From Paenibacillus sp. FSL H8-0079 (GTDB taxonomy: Bacteria > Bacillota > Bacilli > Paenibacillales > Paenibacillaceae), in NCBI RefSeq assembly GCF_037991315.1, contig NZ_CP150300.1, positions 4,588,001 through 4,652,000 on the forward strand: 64,000 nucleotides of DNA, in the 5' to 3' direction. The notes beneath the pieces were generated by a model. It ran no database searches, was not told where the DNA came from, and worked only from the letters and a program-made list of their open reading frames with translations. Numbering within the stretch: the stretch's first letter is position 1; the number at the start of each line of letters is the position of its first letter. A program made the translations under genes and the position numbers. Of the stretch, positions 46,301 through 55,109 are shown piece after piece.

Positions 46301-47738
46301 TCATGCGATCTTCATCGTTTCCGTCCTCACGCGTGCTCGCCCCATACTGGCGATACTTGTTCATAAACAGACCCGGCTCGGCTAACCGGAAACGGTAGAT
46401 ACTCTGTTTGACATCACCTACCATGAAACGGTTACCCGGGTTTTCTCTGGAGATCAGTTTCACGATATCTTCCTGAACCGTATTGGTATCCTGATATTCA
46501 TCAAGCAACACTTCATCGAATCGCGAACGGTACTCCATAGCCGCATCGGAAGGCATCGACAGTTCAGGCGTTGAATCCTCATGTCGCAAAATGTGAAGAC
46601 AGTAATGCTCCAGATCACTGAAGTCAACTTGCCCACGTTCCTGTTTGGCCTGTCGATAACGTTCTCCAAATGTACTAACCAACCTCGACAACTCCTGCAT
46701 GAGTGGTGCCGCTTGCTCCAACTCCTGCCAGAACGCAAACGCACCTCTTCCGAACAATGAACCTTTCAGGTCGGTAACTGCCTTTTTCGCAGCCTCACGG
46801 AGTTCCTTCACCTGATCTTGTAAAGCAGGGTCTGTCTGATCTTTTTTGCAGGGTTTCAATTTGCCAAATGTAGCGGGTTGAAACACTTCAGGCAACCTCT
46901 CCCACGGCATAACCTGGGCCGCAGACAACAGTTCTTCTACCATCACCAGATCTTCTTTTAACGTATCTGCATAAGGTGCCGGACCTTCGGGCTGCATGGA
47001 AATATGAATGCCTTGACGGAGCAGTCCTGCTGCACCGCTTAAAGCAAGAGCCGCGTCACGCAAAATACTCTGAACCCATGCTGAATGTCCAAGTGCCTCC
47101 ACACTTTCCACCTGAAAAGCAGATGCCATCTCTGAGAGCCAATGATCCGGCCAGGAATGACTGCGGGAGAAATCATACAATCGTTGCACCAGTCGATGCA
47201 TCGCATCATCATTTCGTTCTCCACTGAACCAGTCCACCAATTCACGGAATGTACTCCCTTCATCTTCTTCGCCATACTTTTCCTCAAATAGTTCTTCAAG
47301 TAGTTCCTGGCGCATGATTTCCGCTTCATTTTCATTCAGGATACGGAAAGCCGGGTTCAACGGAATTTGCTGATAATAACGGCGTATGACTTCCATACAG
47401 AATGAATGCAGCGTTGTAATAGATGCCCGTCCAAGCAGCGACAGCTGCTTACGCAGATGCTCTTCTCCAGGCTGTTCTTCCAGCGCTCGTTCCAACGCTT
47501 CCCGAATCCGTTGTTTCATCTCGGCGGCGGCGGCTTTGGTAAACGTAGCTACAAGCAAGCGATCCACACTGAATCCTTGGGAGGGATCGGCGATCTTGCG
47601 AATAATTCGTTCAACCAGTACGGCTGTCTTGCCTGATCCCGCCGCAGCCGCAACCAGGATATCTTCTCCGCTTTCGGAGATCGCACTCCACTGGTCATCA
47701 CTCCAGAAGCTGCCTTCCGGTTTTGGCATATTCGTCAT
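43320..47738 (-). CDS. addA: ATP-dependent helicase/nuclease AddA
   Basis: The UvrD-type helicase and nuclease subunit of AddAB, the Gram-positive counterpart of RecBCD, acting on double-strand breaks. Walker A is AAAGSGKTAVLVERI; DEYQDTNTVQ, GDVKQSIYRFRLAEP and TIHRSKGLEFPIVF are helicase motifs. The C-terminal nuclease has VRGIIDCLYEVDGE and LLDYKTDR. At 1472 residues it is far longer than B. subtilis AddA (1232). Extra low-complexity acidic and Ser/Asn-rich stretches lie near residues 715-800 and 1110-1270. It overlaps addB by 4 nt. Confidence 0.95.
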   Translation of the reverse strand: MTNMPKPEGSFWSDDQWSAISESGEDILVAAAAGSGKTAVLVERIIRKIADPSQGFSVDRLLVATFTKAAAAEMKQRIREALERALEEQPGEEHLRKQLSLLGRASITTLHSFCMEVIRRYYQQIPLNPAFRILNENEAEIMRQELLEELFEEKYGEEDEGSTFRELVDWFSGERNDDAMHRLVQRLYDFSRSHSWPDHWLSEMASAFQVESVEALGHSAWVQSILRDAALALSGAAGLLRQGIHISMQPEGPAPYADTLKEDLVMVEELLSAAQVMPWERLPEVFQPATFGKLKPCKKDQTDPALQDQVKELREAAKKAVTDLKGSLFGRGAFAFWQELEQAAPLMQELSRLVSTFGERYRQAKQERGQVDFSDLEHYCLHILRHEDSTPELSMPSDAAMEYRSRFDEVLLDEYQDTNTVQEDIVKLISRENPGNRFMVGDVKQSIYRFRLAEPGLFMNKYRQYGASTREDGNDEDRMNRTGQRIDLARNFRSRAEVVHSVNMIFRQLMNEGVAEIAYDERAQLAYGATFPSETLGDEAYTPELMLIDRQGGGPDLTESTDENGDSSVSAELESAELETAQLEARAIARRIREMVGDTDKPALHVYDKSLQTMRPARYGDMVILLRSTLMWAPLMIEEFRQQGIPAGGEQSKGYFQATEVEIMMSLLQLVDNPRQDIPLASVLRSPIVGLDEEELAQIRLGDKRQSFYDAVISAAGDWSDSSTNAVQQSRQDNDPDSNMVQLQWPEAWSEMEQGQRETAASVEAEILDDVYEFDVHRDGIQDAGVTGQASEDMGITEISGSELQQKLIRFMLQLQQWRLEARQGSLSELIWRMYRETGYLDWVGGLQGGLQRQSNLKALYDRARQYEESTANRGLFRFLTYVSRLRENGGDLGTVAGSSGEQDNAVRIMTIHRSKGLEFPIVFVGGISKMFNQQDLNAPFLMHKELGFGPRFVDRENRVAYPTLANLAIRRRAQFELLAEEMRVLYVALTRPKEKMILLGTVKDASKKALAWSQVKDSPELALPDYLLAAGRSYLDWIGPSLMRHPDAAVLRELAGSNDSFSACLADDQSRWAISIISADQVSRDHVVDQTLGEEDGINEVRKERIAALKAVQPVKLVTSSTVEELTKSAQDAVNQNFGDEDGNKFVNQEEEARLIHEVDQRLSWTYPYEAATQVAASTSVTELKTLLAMQDIQSVEVMEKLGEQSETLLDQNTPGINNIKDETSHSHRDASSESIKHEAGLGSDSNGTMNVSDAGSAGTSFKLHLRRPKFMGEKQLTGTERGTVYHTLMQHLPVDGSVIDSQLIEQTIQRLVELQILLPHHVEAIELEELVGFFDTEPGKELLRAAWVKREIPFVYGLPAHQSPVEWLHAQSTNSEIQTVDEENKMQATIENETVLVRGIIDCLYEVDGELVLLDYKTDRVLEHRGGLRTLTDNYGFQLELYGRAIEDILGRKVDRKWLYFFDGGHAVKL

Positions 47739-50700
47739 GATGTTTCCCCTCCCTTGGTGTGAGATAACATATCCCAGATTTGCTGTTTGCCCGGTTTGGA
47801 CAACAGGTTGTATTCATTTCCTTCTATATTCTCATCAAACTGACAAACAGGTTTATACGGACAGAACGTACACGCCACTTCCTGCTGAATACGATAAGGC
47901 TCAATGGCCACATCCCCATCTGTAATCCGGGTACCAATCTCGCGGATATTACTGCGAACCGAAGCAAGCAGCGTATCCCATTGCTCTGGCGTAGCTACAG
48001 CGGCACTGCTATAAAAGCTTCCGTCCGCCTTAAGAGCAACTGGAATAATAGCTGAATACCCCTTATCCAGGGTGTTGTCCATTTGTGCGATTGCATCCCG
48101 GTCCGCCAGCAGCAAACCTTTCATTTTGAACCGTTTCAGCAGTTCTTGTCCTGCCTGCTCTGATGTCATGCCGTTTGCGGATTGCAACAGCGGGTTATGC
48201 ACATGGAAATACAGCGTTCCTCCCGGCATCGCCGTTTCCCCAAGCCATTCCTCTGCAGCACTAAGCAGCACCTCCAAATAGGTGAGCATCTGCAATGACA
48301 GACCATAGTACACTTCATGTAACTTGAGGTCCGTCTGGCTTGATTTATAGTCAATGACACGCAAGAGCAGACCATTCTCTCCTTCTGCCACATCCACACG
48401 GTCAATCCGACCCACGATCTCCATCACACAACCGTTCTCCAGTTCAAAACGTAGTGGCGGCAGTGTTTTATCCGGTCCGAAATCAAGCTCCAATCCAATC
48501 GGTTCAAAACTTCCACGTCTGGACTGTTCACCAAGAATAACGGATGCCCGGCTAACAATGTCCTTCAATTTGCGGAAAATATAACCGTATCGCTTGGTGC
48601 TTAGCAAAATCTCCCCTTGCAGCTGTGGTGCAATCTGCTCCACGGTTTGCTCGGCTTCCTTACGGCATTGGTCTGGAGTCAAGCTGCCCCAACTACGATT
48701 TTCTTCACGCAACCGCATAGCCAGTTGGCTAAGTGCAGCATGAAACAGTTGTCCGATATCAGGAGCCTGAAGACGGTACAATTGCCGTTCTTTGAGACGC
48801 AACCCGTGCGAAGCAAAATGGGAGAACGGACAAGCTACGAAACGCTCCATTCGCGAAACACTCGTCCTCACCTCTGTGCCATACAATCTGCGACTGGTAG
48901 CTGTGCGTAGTGGTAATGCCCGATTACGATAAAAAATCGATCTCATCAACCGCTCCAGCTGAGGTCTGCTTGTCTCCCGAGTTACATGCCAATTGTAGAC
49001 CGCCCACCACATTTCAGGAATGTCTTCTCCACGGCGCCATTTGCGCAATTGTCCAATGAGCGCAGACAGACTTTGACCCGGATGGGTGACATAGGACCAA
49101 TGAGCTTCTTCCGAGTTCGCAACCGGTGGTTGAGCCAGCAATGGCTGTTCTTGTAGACCAAACATTTTCCGTACATGACGGACAATCTCGGAAGGAAGCA
49201 GTGCTTTCCCCTCATCATCAGCAACTGGATAACTCAGCCACAACTGGCTGCTTGCCGCTGTAAGTGCCGTATAGATTAGAAAACGTTCATCCAGCATCTG
49301 CCTTGTTGCACCTGGTCCAAGCGCCACGCCTCTTTCTGTCAGCAACGATCTTTCCAGTTCCGTTAATACGCCATCATCCTGAGGTACAGCAGGTAATTCA
49401 CCATCAACGGCGCCAAGGACAAATACGTATTTGATGTCCTGAAGACGTGTACGGTCCATGGAACCGACCAATACCTGATCAAGTGCTGGTGGTACCAGAC
49501 CCAGCTTCAGTTCCGTCAATCCGGTCTCAATCATCCCGGCAAACAGCGTGATATCCAGCCGTTCATTCCCCATCATATCGACCATCTGATCCAATAGATC
49601 CAACACAGCTCCCCACATCTGCCGATGTTCTCTCGACCGTTCGGGGTCACCTTGCGCCTTAGCTTCAGTAGACATGTTCTCCAGCTTCCATGGGATCTCA
49701 GCATCTTCCAGCAGTCTGTATAGTGCCTCGCACTGGGCTTTGGCTGTCTTTGCCTTCTTCATTCGTTTCTCAAAAACACCCAAGGAATCTGTAATGACCG
49801 TTCGGCAGCTCTCCATTAAAGAAAGCATCTGGTCCCGTCCTCGACTACGTCCATCCTGACCGTTGTCTTCCAGCGATAAGCTAGGAACATACTTCCACGG
49901 TTTGCCGTCAGTCCAGCGATATCCATGAATACCACAGGCCAGTGCATAATTCTCAAGCTGGTCCATATCTTCACGGGTGATGGAACCATCACGCGGAAGC
50001 AGCAGGTCCGTTTTGACACAGCGAAATACATCCTCGTAACGCCAGTGGCGCCGAACAATATCCAGTGCGGAACGGATAAACTCAGATAATGGATGATGAA
50101 GTTCATTTCTTCTGCGGTCCAGAAAGACGGGTACGCCATAATCCCTGAATAACGGTTCAGCTATATCAGCGTAGGTATCCAACTGACGGACAAGTACCGC
50201 CATATCCCGATAACGCGCACCTTCGTTTTGCGCCAGACGCCGCATCTCACGCAGTGCTCCCTCCATCTCAGCTCGTCGGTTCTCCGCTGCAACCAGTCGG
50301 ATTCCGGAATCAAGGCCTTCACTTTTCCAACGAATTCGGCGGTCGAAGCCAGCTTCCAGATGAGCAAGTCCCGGACGATCCCTGTATCTCGGTGGAATCT
50401 CTGAATCTAGCAAGGTTATATCGCTCGGTACACCCAACTCTTCAGCCATTCCTTTTAGGCGCGCATATGCACTCGCCGTGGGATAGAACAGTTCCAGTTC
50501 TCCAGGCAGTGCGCCGTGATCATATGGACGATCCAATGTCAGTGCAATCGTCACGGAAGAGGATTGCAACATGAGCCGACCAATCACACTCATCTCCTGT
50601 GGTGTGAATCCCTGAAAACCATCAATCCATATCTGGGCATCCTGTAGCAATGCACTTTCCGACAAACGCTCTGTTAGTTCGGTCAACGTGTCTTCATCAT

Positions 50701-51238
50701 CAATATATAATTCGGTCAGTTCCTGTTCATAGTCACGATATATTAGATTCAAGTCATGCAACTTGTCCTCCAGAATTGGCGAAGAGGATGAGGTATTCCA
50801 TCCAGACAGCCCTTCTTCCAGCGATGATGGATCAACTTCATAACGTTTAAATTCACTATATAAGTCATTTAATTCCCCTATAAAACCCAGCTGGCTGCCG
50901 GATGCACCAAACAGCTTTAATTCTTCCTTACGACGCTGGATTACTTTGTAAAGCAACATCTTTTTGCCTTCGGCTCCGATCGGAATACGAGCTGAACCGC
51001 CGGCTTCCTGCATTACGCGGTAGGCTAACCGGCGAAAGCCGAGCACTTCTGCGCGCATCGTACCTTTAATTGCTCCAGAAGACACCAATGCCTGCTCTGT
51101 TCGAAAAGAACTCTGTTCCGGAACGAGTAAAATCAAAGGTTTACCTTGCGGTTCCTTTTGAAGCAGGGATGTAATTTCCCGGGTAATCAGCAAGCTTTTG
51201 CCGCTGCCTGCCCGGCCAATAACAAAACGAACGGACAT
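47735..51238 (-). CDS. addB: ATP-dependent helicase/nuclease AddB
   Basis: The partner of AddA, 1167 residues, with a degenerate helicase core and a C-terminal nuclease. Walker A is GRAGSGKSLLITREI. The iron-sulfur cluster cysteines are visible: one in VACPFSHFASHG and three in CTFCPYKPVCQF near the end. The nuclease motif region has LLLRVIDYKSSQTDLK. GGAGG lies 7 nt before ATG 51238; an upstream frame to 51265 lacks a ribosome site. The operon is addB-addA with sbcD-sbcC downstream, a double-strand-break repair block. Confidence 0.95.
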   Translation of the reverse strand: MSVRFVIGRAGSGKSLLITREITSLLQKEPQGKPLILLVPEQSSFRTEQALVSSGAIKGTMRAEVLGFRRLAYRVMQEAGGSARIPIGAEGKKMLLYKVIQRRKEELKLFGASGSQLGFIGELNDLYSEFKRYEVDPSSLEEGLSGWNTSSSSPILEDKLHDLNLIYRDYEQELTELYIDDEDTLTELTERLSESALLQDAQIWIDGFQGFTPQEMSVIGRLMLQSSSVTIALTLDRPYDHGALPGELELFYPTASAYARLKGMAEELGVPSDITLLDSEIPPRYRDRPGLAHLEAGFDRRIRWKSEGLDSGIRLVAAENRRAEMEGALREMRRLAQNEGARYRDMAVLVRQLDTYADIAEPLFRDYGVPVFLDRRRNELHHPLSEFIRSALDIVRRHWRYEDVFRCVKTDLLLPRDGSITREDMDQLENYALACGIHGYRWTDGKPWKYVPSLSLEDNGQDGRSRGRDQMLSLMESCRTVITDSLGVFEKRMKKAKTAKAQCEALYRLLEDAEIPWKLENMSTEAKAQGDPERSREHRQMWGAVLDLLDQMVDMMGNERLDITLFAGMIETGLTELKLGLVPPALDQVLVGSMDRTRLQDIKYVFVLGAVDGELPAVPQDDGVLTELERSLLTERGVALGPGATRQMLDERFLIYTALTAASSQLWLSYPVADDEGKALLPSEIVRHVRKMFGLQEQPLLAQPPVANSEEAHWSYVTHPGQSLSALIGQLRKWRRGEDIPEMWWAVYNWHVTRETSRPQLERLMRSIFYRNRALPLRTATSRRLYGTEVRTSVSRMERFVACPFSHFASHGLRLKERQLYRLQAPDIGQLFHAALSQLAMRLREENRSWGSLTPDQCRKEAEQTVEQIAPQLQGEILLSTKRYGYIFRKLKDIVSRASVILGEQSRRGSFEPIGLELDFGPDKTLPPLRFELENGCVMEIVGRIDRVDVAEGENGLLLRVIDYKSSQTDLKLHEVYYGLSLQMLTYLEVLLSAAEEWLGETAMPGGTLYFHVHNPLLQSANGMTSEQAGQELLKRFKMKGLLLADRDAIAQMDNTLDKGYSAIIPVALKADGSFYSSAAVATPEQWDTLLASVRSNIREIGTRITDGDVAIEPYRIQQEVACTFCPYKPVCQFDENIEGNEYNLLSKPGKQQIWDMLSHTKGGETS

Positions 51239-51278
51239 GTCTAATCCTCCAAACCACACGTACAAGATTTTAATTCCC

Positions 51279-51306
51279 AGTATAACATATCTGACTTGGT
51301 TCGGAA
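51279..51306 (-). promoter_or_regulatory. Extended -10 promoter of addBA
   Basis: TGTTATACT gives an extended -10 (TATACT at 51279-51284) on the minus strand, with a weak -35 TTCCGA (51301-51306) 16 bp upstream. It lies 40 bp before addB. Confidence 0.55.
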
Positions 51307-51367
51307 CATACGTTTGCCACTATCCGGTAAAACCGGAGATCATCTCCGTTAACACAGCAAAACAGCA

Positions 51368-51399
51368 AAAAGCCCGCAGCTATCACACTGTGGACTTTT
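51368..51399. terminator. Terminator after rlmI-like gene
   Basis: AAAAGCCCGCAG (51368-51379) pairs with CTGTGGACTTTT (51388-51399) with one mismatch and one wobble. The A-run at 51367-51371 provides a U tract on the minus strand. Confidence 0.7.
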
Positions 51400-51437
51400 G
51401 ACTTGATCTATACTTAATTGAAACGGAAATCATACGA

Positions 51438-52814
51438 TTAATTCTTTTTACTGCGCACTTCGAAAATAGCAAATTTCAGATAATGTCCTTCATCCACGCC
51501 CAAAATTTGCGGGTGGTCCTTACCGGCTGCCTTCCAGTCAATTAGACGCAGCACTTTGCCTGCATCTTCTGCTGCATCAGCAATCGTATCCAGGAAGAGG
51601 TCTGGACGCATGTGGTACGAACAGCTGGCTGTTACCAAATATCCGCCCTCATTAACCAGTTTCATTCCTTGCAGGTTGATATCTTTATATCCACGGCATG
51701 CACCTTTGACTGCTGATTTCGTTTTGGCAAATGCAGGAGGATCAAGGATGACCACATCAAATGTTTTACCGCCAGCTGCCAGCGCTTTGGATGTATCCAC
51801 TTTCTGTTCGCCTGCACGTGCACGTGCAGTACGTTCATCCAGTCCCTTCACTTGTTCACGCAAGTACTGGAATGCATCAGCAACTACGAATTCGACCCGG
51901 TCGGTAAAACCGTTCAACTCCACATTTGTTCGTGCACTCTCAATGGCATGCTCCGAAATATCAAGACAAGTCACTTTTTTAGCTCCATACTTGCAAGCAT
52001 TCAACGTAAAGCTGCCCGTGTGTGAGAAACACTCCAGTACAGTCGCACCATCCCAATAAGGGAATGTAACTACCTTACCGCTTTTATTCACAGGCAAGAG
52101 CTGCTCTGTTCCATCCTGCTCGGTCGTTTGAAGTGTGATTCCACTCTTGTAGCCCCAACCCTTCATAAGCGGTTCGATCGCTGCACGATTCTCACGTTGG
52201 TCGAAGAAGTAACCTGTCTTCTGTCCTTCCACGATATCCACTTTAATAAGTAGTCCATTTTCTGTAACTGTGACATGCCGTGGGCACTCTCCGTACAGCC
52301 GACCTTTGGTCTGCTCCAAACCTTCCAGTTCACGAATCGAGACATCACTGCGCTCATATATGCCTTCCGGCTGCATTACTTCAATGAGTGCCTGTACAAT
52401 GGCTTCACGGCAACGATCCATGCCAAGTGTAAGCAACTGTACAACGAGGATGCTACCGAAACGGTCAACGATCAATCCTGGTAGAAAATCTGCTTCGCCG
52501 TAAACGAGACGGTATGCCTCTCCATCCTGGATAAAACGTTCCCGGTGACGCAAGCAATCGCGGAAACGCGCTGCAAAAAACGCGGTGTCCATCTGTTCGG
52601 ACTCCAAGGGTTGATACGCTACAACTCTTACTGTGATTTGAGATGCGGGATTGTAATATCCTGTCGCCAGATAGCGACCTTGATGATTCAATACATTGAC
52701 CAGATCTCCCGGTTCCGGGTTTCCGTCAACAGAAGCAATTTCATTGTTAAATATCCATGGATGTGCATGTTCAAGCCGCTTTTTGCGACTGCGTTCGAGT
52801 GTAACTGATGGCAA
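51438..52814 (-). CDS. Class I SAM-dependent rRNA methyltransferase (RlmI/YwbD-like)
   Basis: A 458-residue predicted 23S rRNA cytosine-C5 methyltransferase. The N-terminal PUA domain (about 1-80) has HAHPWIFNNEIASVDG and LATGYYNPASQI. The SAM motif is VLECFSHTGSFTLNACKYGA, and VILDPPAFAKTKSA is the catalytic loop. A short insertion near 325-345 (TARARAGEQKVDTSK) and one near 240-255 lengthen it relative to E. coli RlmI (396). The start is TTG 52814 with GTGG ahead. It is divergent from the Na/Pi transporter across the tandem repeat. Confidence 0.88.
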   Translation of the reverse strand: MPSVTLERSRKKRLEHAHPWIFNNEIASVDGNPEPGDLVNVLNHQGRYLATGYYNPASQITVRVVAYQPLESEQMDTAFFAARFRDCLRHRERFIQDGEAYRLVYGEADFLPGLIVDRFGSILVVQLLTLGMDRCREAIVQALIEVMQPEGIYERSDVSIRELEGLEQTKGRLYGECPRHVTVTENGLLIKVDIVEGQKTGYFFDQRENRAAIEPLMKGWGYKSGITLQTTEQDGTEQLLPVNKSGKVVTFPYWDGATVLECFSHTGSFTLNACKYGAKKVTCLDISEHAIESARTNVELNGFTDRVEFVVADAFQYLREQVKGLDERTARARAGEQKVDTSKALAAGGKTFDVVILDPPAFAKTKSAVKGACRGYKDINLQGMKLVNEGGYLVTASCSYHMRPDLFLDTIADAAEDAGKVLRLIDWKAAGKDHPQILGVDEGHYLKFAIFEVRSKKN

Positions 52815-52856
52815 GGTAGATCCACTTCTTTCATAGTTAGTTGAAAAGATAGGTTT

Positions 52857-53403
52857 GGTGCGGCGCGCAGGTGGCGTTCCGGGTTCGAATCGATCTTCCG
52901 ATCGCTGTTGTCTCCAGATTTTTTTGATTCCCTTTCTTAAAGGGGAAAATCCGGAGACAAAGGCGCACGCTTCGCTTCTTCAGATTCGATTTCGTCCCCT
53001 CCACTACGCTTGCACGAATCACCGTATCTTTCGAATTGGGGTGCGGCAGTTAAGAGACGTTTCGGTTACGAATCGATCTTCCGATCGCTGTTGTCTCCAG
53101 ATTTTTTTGATTCCCTTTTTTAAAGGGAAAATCCGGAGACAAAGGCGCACGCTTCGCTTCTTCAGATTCGATTTCGTCCCCTCCACTACGCTTGCACGAA
53201 TCACCGTATCTTTCGAATTGGGGTGCAGCAGTTAAGTGACGTTCCGGTTACGAATCGATCTTCCGATCGCTGTTGTCTCCAGATTTTTTGATTCCCTTTC
53301 TTAAAGGGAAAATCCGGAGACAAAGGCGCACGCTTCGCTTCTTCAGATTTGATTCGTCCCTCCGCTACGTTTACACGAATCACCGTATCTTTCGAATTGG
53401 GGT
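52857..53403. repeat. Three-copy tandem repeat, ~182-bp unit, each with a conserved hairpin
   Basis: The landmark CGATCTTCCGATCGCTGTTG recurs at 52891, 53074 and 53256, and TTCGAATTGGGG recurs at the unit ends. Periods are 183, 182 and 179 bp. Copies are about 90-95 percent identical, the first 35 bp of copy 1 being most diverged. Each unit holds a hairpin: TTGTCTCC/GGAGACAA, then GATTTT/AAAATC and CCCTTT/AAAGGG, at 52908-52960, 53091-53142 and 53273-53323. The array occupies the divergent gap between rlmI-like and the Na/Pi transporter. A diverged single copy is at 24079-24201. Confidence 0.92.
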
Positions 53404-53509
53404 GGGGGAATTTAGGTCACTTCCCCCTGAATTCCTTTAGGCTTGTCATGGTTGTCTTTTCTTACTCATAGGATGAGTTAAGGAACCGGACGGAAGGAAT
53501 GATGTTTCT

Positions 53510-54511
53510 ATGTTTAGAGATGTTATATTGCCCTTACTCTATGGGCTTATTATCTTTTTTGGTGGCATGAAGCTGATGGAAACGGCCTTGCAGCGCATGG
53601 CTGGACCTATGCTGGCAGGTTGGCTCAATCGCGCTACTTCTGCTCCATGGAAAGGCATGGCTTTCAGTGCGGGTGCAACAGCCCTGTTGCAGAGTAGTAC
53701 TGCGGTCACCGTACTCACCATTGGACTGGCTAATGCGAGATTGCTTACCTATGGACGCACACTCGGCATCATCCTCGGCACTAACATCGGGACATGTCTG
53801 ACGACGGAGCTGGTGGGACTGCAGATCGGACGTGCTTCCCTGCCGCTGCTCATCCTGTCGCTGACGGGCTGGGCCATGTTTGTTGTACTTGGTGAACGTA
53901 ATTTGGCTGCTCCTGAACGCACGCGCCGGACTCTGTTTAACATCCAGTACAGCTTCCTCGCAGCTGCGGGATTTGCACTTGTTATGACAGGCATTCAGGT
54001 GATGCAATCCATTGCCTTACCCTTACGGAGCATGGGCGTTTTCCAATGGTTTCTCGACCGCTCGGCCGACAGCTTATGGTGGGGCTTCCTGGCAGGTGCA
54101 TGTCTTACCGCCCTCATTCACAGCAGCGCTGCTGTCATTAGCATGGCGATTACGCTCGCAGCCACAGGGGTATTGCCTGTGGAGATCGGCATCGCCATTG
54201 TGATCGGGTCCAATGTGGGGACCTGCATCACCGCTGTCATTGCTGCCGCGGGCGGAGCATCCGCAGGCAAATTTGTCGCAGCCTCCCATGTTGTATTAAA
54301 CATTGCGGGAGCGCTGCTGTTTATGCCACTGATCGGCCAGCTGCATGCAGCTTCGGCCTGGCTGTCAGCGGACAACGGAGCACAGATTGCGCATGCCCAG
54401 ACCCTTTTTAACATCACCAGTTCACTGCTCGCTTTGCCATTCTGTTACTTGCCAATCTGGCACAAAAAACCACCGGTCCACGCCCCCGCGGCGAAGTCAC
54501 CCGTGGCTTGA
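53510..54511 (+). CDS. Na/Pi-cotransporter family protein (YqeW position)
   Basis: A 333-residue membrane protein with about eight hydrophobic helices and the two repeated QSS motifs of the PNaS (NptA/YjbB) family: ALLQSSTAVTVLTIGLANA in the first half, and ALIHSSAAVISMAITLAATG in the second. GTNIGTCLTTEL and GSNVGTCITAVI repeat likewise. It lacks the C-terminal PhoU-like domain of longer members. GGAAGGA lies about 11 nt before ATG 53510. It sits between the mtaB region and rpsU, as B. subtilis yqeW does, though rlmI, addBA and sbcDC intervene. Likely sodium-coupled phosphate transport. Confidence 0.85.
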   Translation: MFRDVILPLLYGLIIFFGGMKLMETALQRMAGPMLAGWLNRATSAPWKGMAFSAGATALLQSSTAVTVLTIGLANARLLTYGRTLGIILGTNIGTCLTTELVGLQIGRASLPLLILSLTGWAMFVVLGERNLAAPERTRRTLFNIQYSFLAAAGFALVMTGIQVMQSIALPLRSMGVFQWFLDRSADSLWWGFLAGACLTALIHSSAAVISMAITLAATGVLPVEIGIAIVIGSNVGTCITAVIAAAGGASAGKFVAASHVVLNIAGALLFMPLIGQLHAASAWLSADNGAQIAHAQTLFNITSSLLALPFCYLPIWHKKPPVHAPAAKSPVA

Positions 54512-54568
54512 TGATCTGCCTATCCAGACCCACAGAGCGCGCGGCTAACTGACTCGAACAATAGTGCG

Positions 54569-55003
54569 TTATACGTTAATGCCTAACTTGTTCAGGGCTA
54601 CACGCAAGATATCATCGTTATTATCATATCCGCTCTGCTGCTGTAGAGACCATGCTTCTTCCGGAGCATACCAATCCACACCCTTGATTTCTTCAATCTG
54701 AGGCTGTAGATCACCACTCTCGGCTTCAACGAGATAATAATGAACTTCCTTGTCCACCGGGCCAAAATCTGCATGTTGGTACGTATAGGCGATGATATCA
54801 ACTGGCTCCACAATACGGCCCACCATGCCTGTCTCTTCCAGAATCTCACGCAGTGCCGTCTGTTCAATTGTTTCTCCATCTTCCATTTTGCCCTTGGCGA
54901 GAGTCGTTTTACCATAACGATCTACGATAAGCTGAATTTGAAGACTTCCGTCTTCCTCTGTTCTATAGACAACTCCGCCTGCTGAAATTTCTTTTTTGTT
55001 CAT
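54569..55003 (-). CDS. NUDIX hydrolase
   Basis: A 144-residue Nudix hydrolase. The Nudix box is GKMEDGETIEQTALREILEE followed by TGMVG, with the catalytic REILEE. EISAGGVVYRTEEDGSLQI is the usual N-terminal strand. Closeness to diadenosine polyphosphate hydrolase-type members is likely (YLVEAESGDLQPQIEEIK), but the substrate is not clear. GGGGGAG lies 6 nt before ATG 55003. It is convergent with the Na/Pi transporter. Confidence 0.88.
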   Translation of the reverse strand: MNKKEISAGGVVYRTEEDGSLQIQLIVDRYGKTTLAKGKMEDGETIEQTALREILEETGMVGRIVEPVDIIAYTYQHADFGPVDKEVHYYLVEAESGDLQPQIEEIKGVDWYAPEEAWSLQQQSGYDNNDDILRVALNKLGINV

Positions 55004-55109
55004 CGTGCTCTCCCCCATCGACTTCAATATCTTATTTTTTGCAAAAGAAGGACCTCATCTCCCGGGTAAGCTCCCCAAGGAAATGAAATCCTTGTTTCTG
55101 ACGCCTCGA

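Noticed and set aside
52837..53383. Three back-to-back minus-strand reading frames of about 60 residues, nearly identical, each ending where the next begins
   Set aside because: They simply read the tandem repeat. They use GTG-type starts without a ribosome site, and the hairpin rather than the protein frame is what survives in the distant copy.
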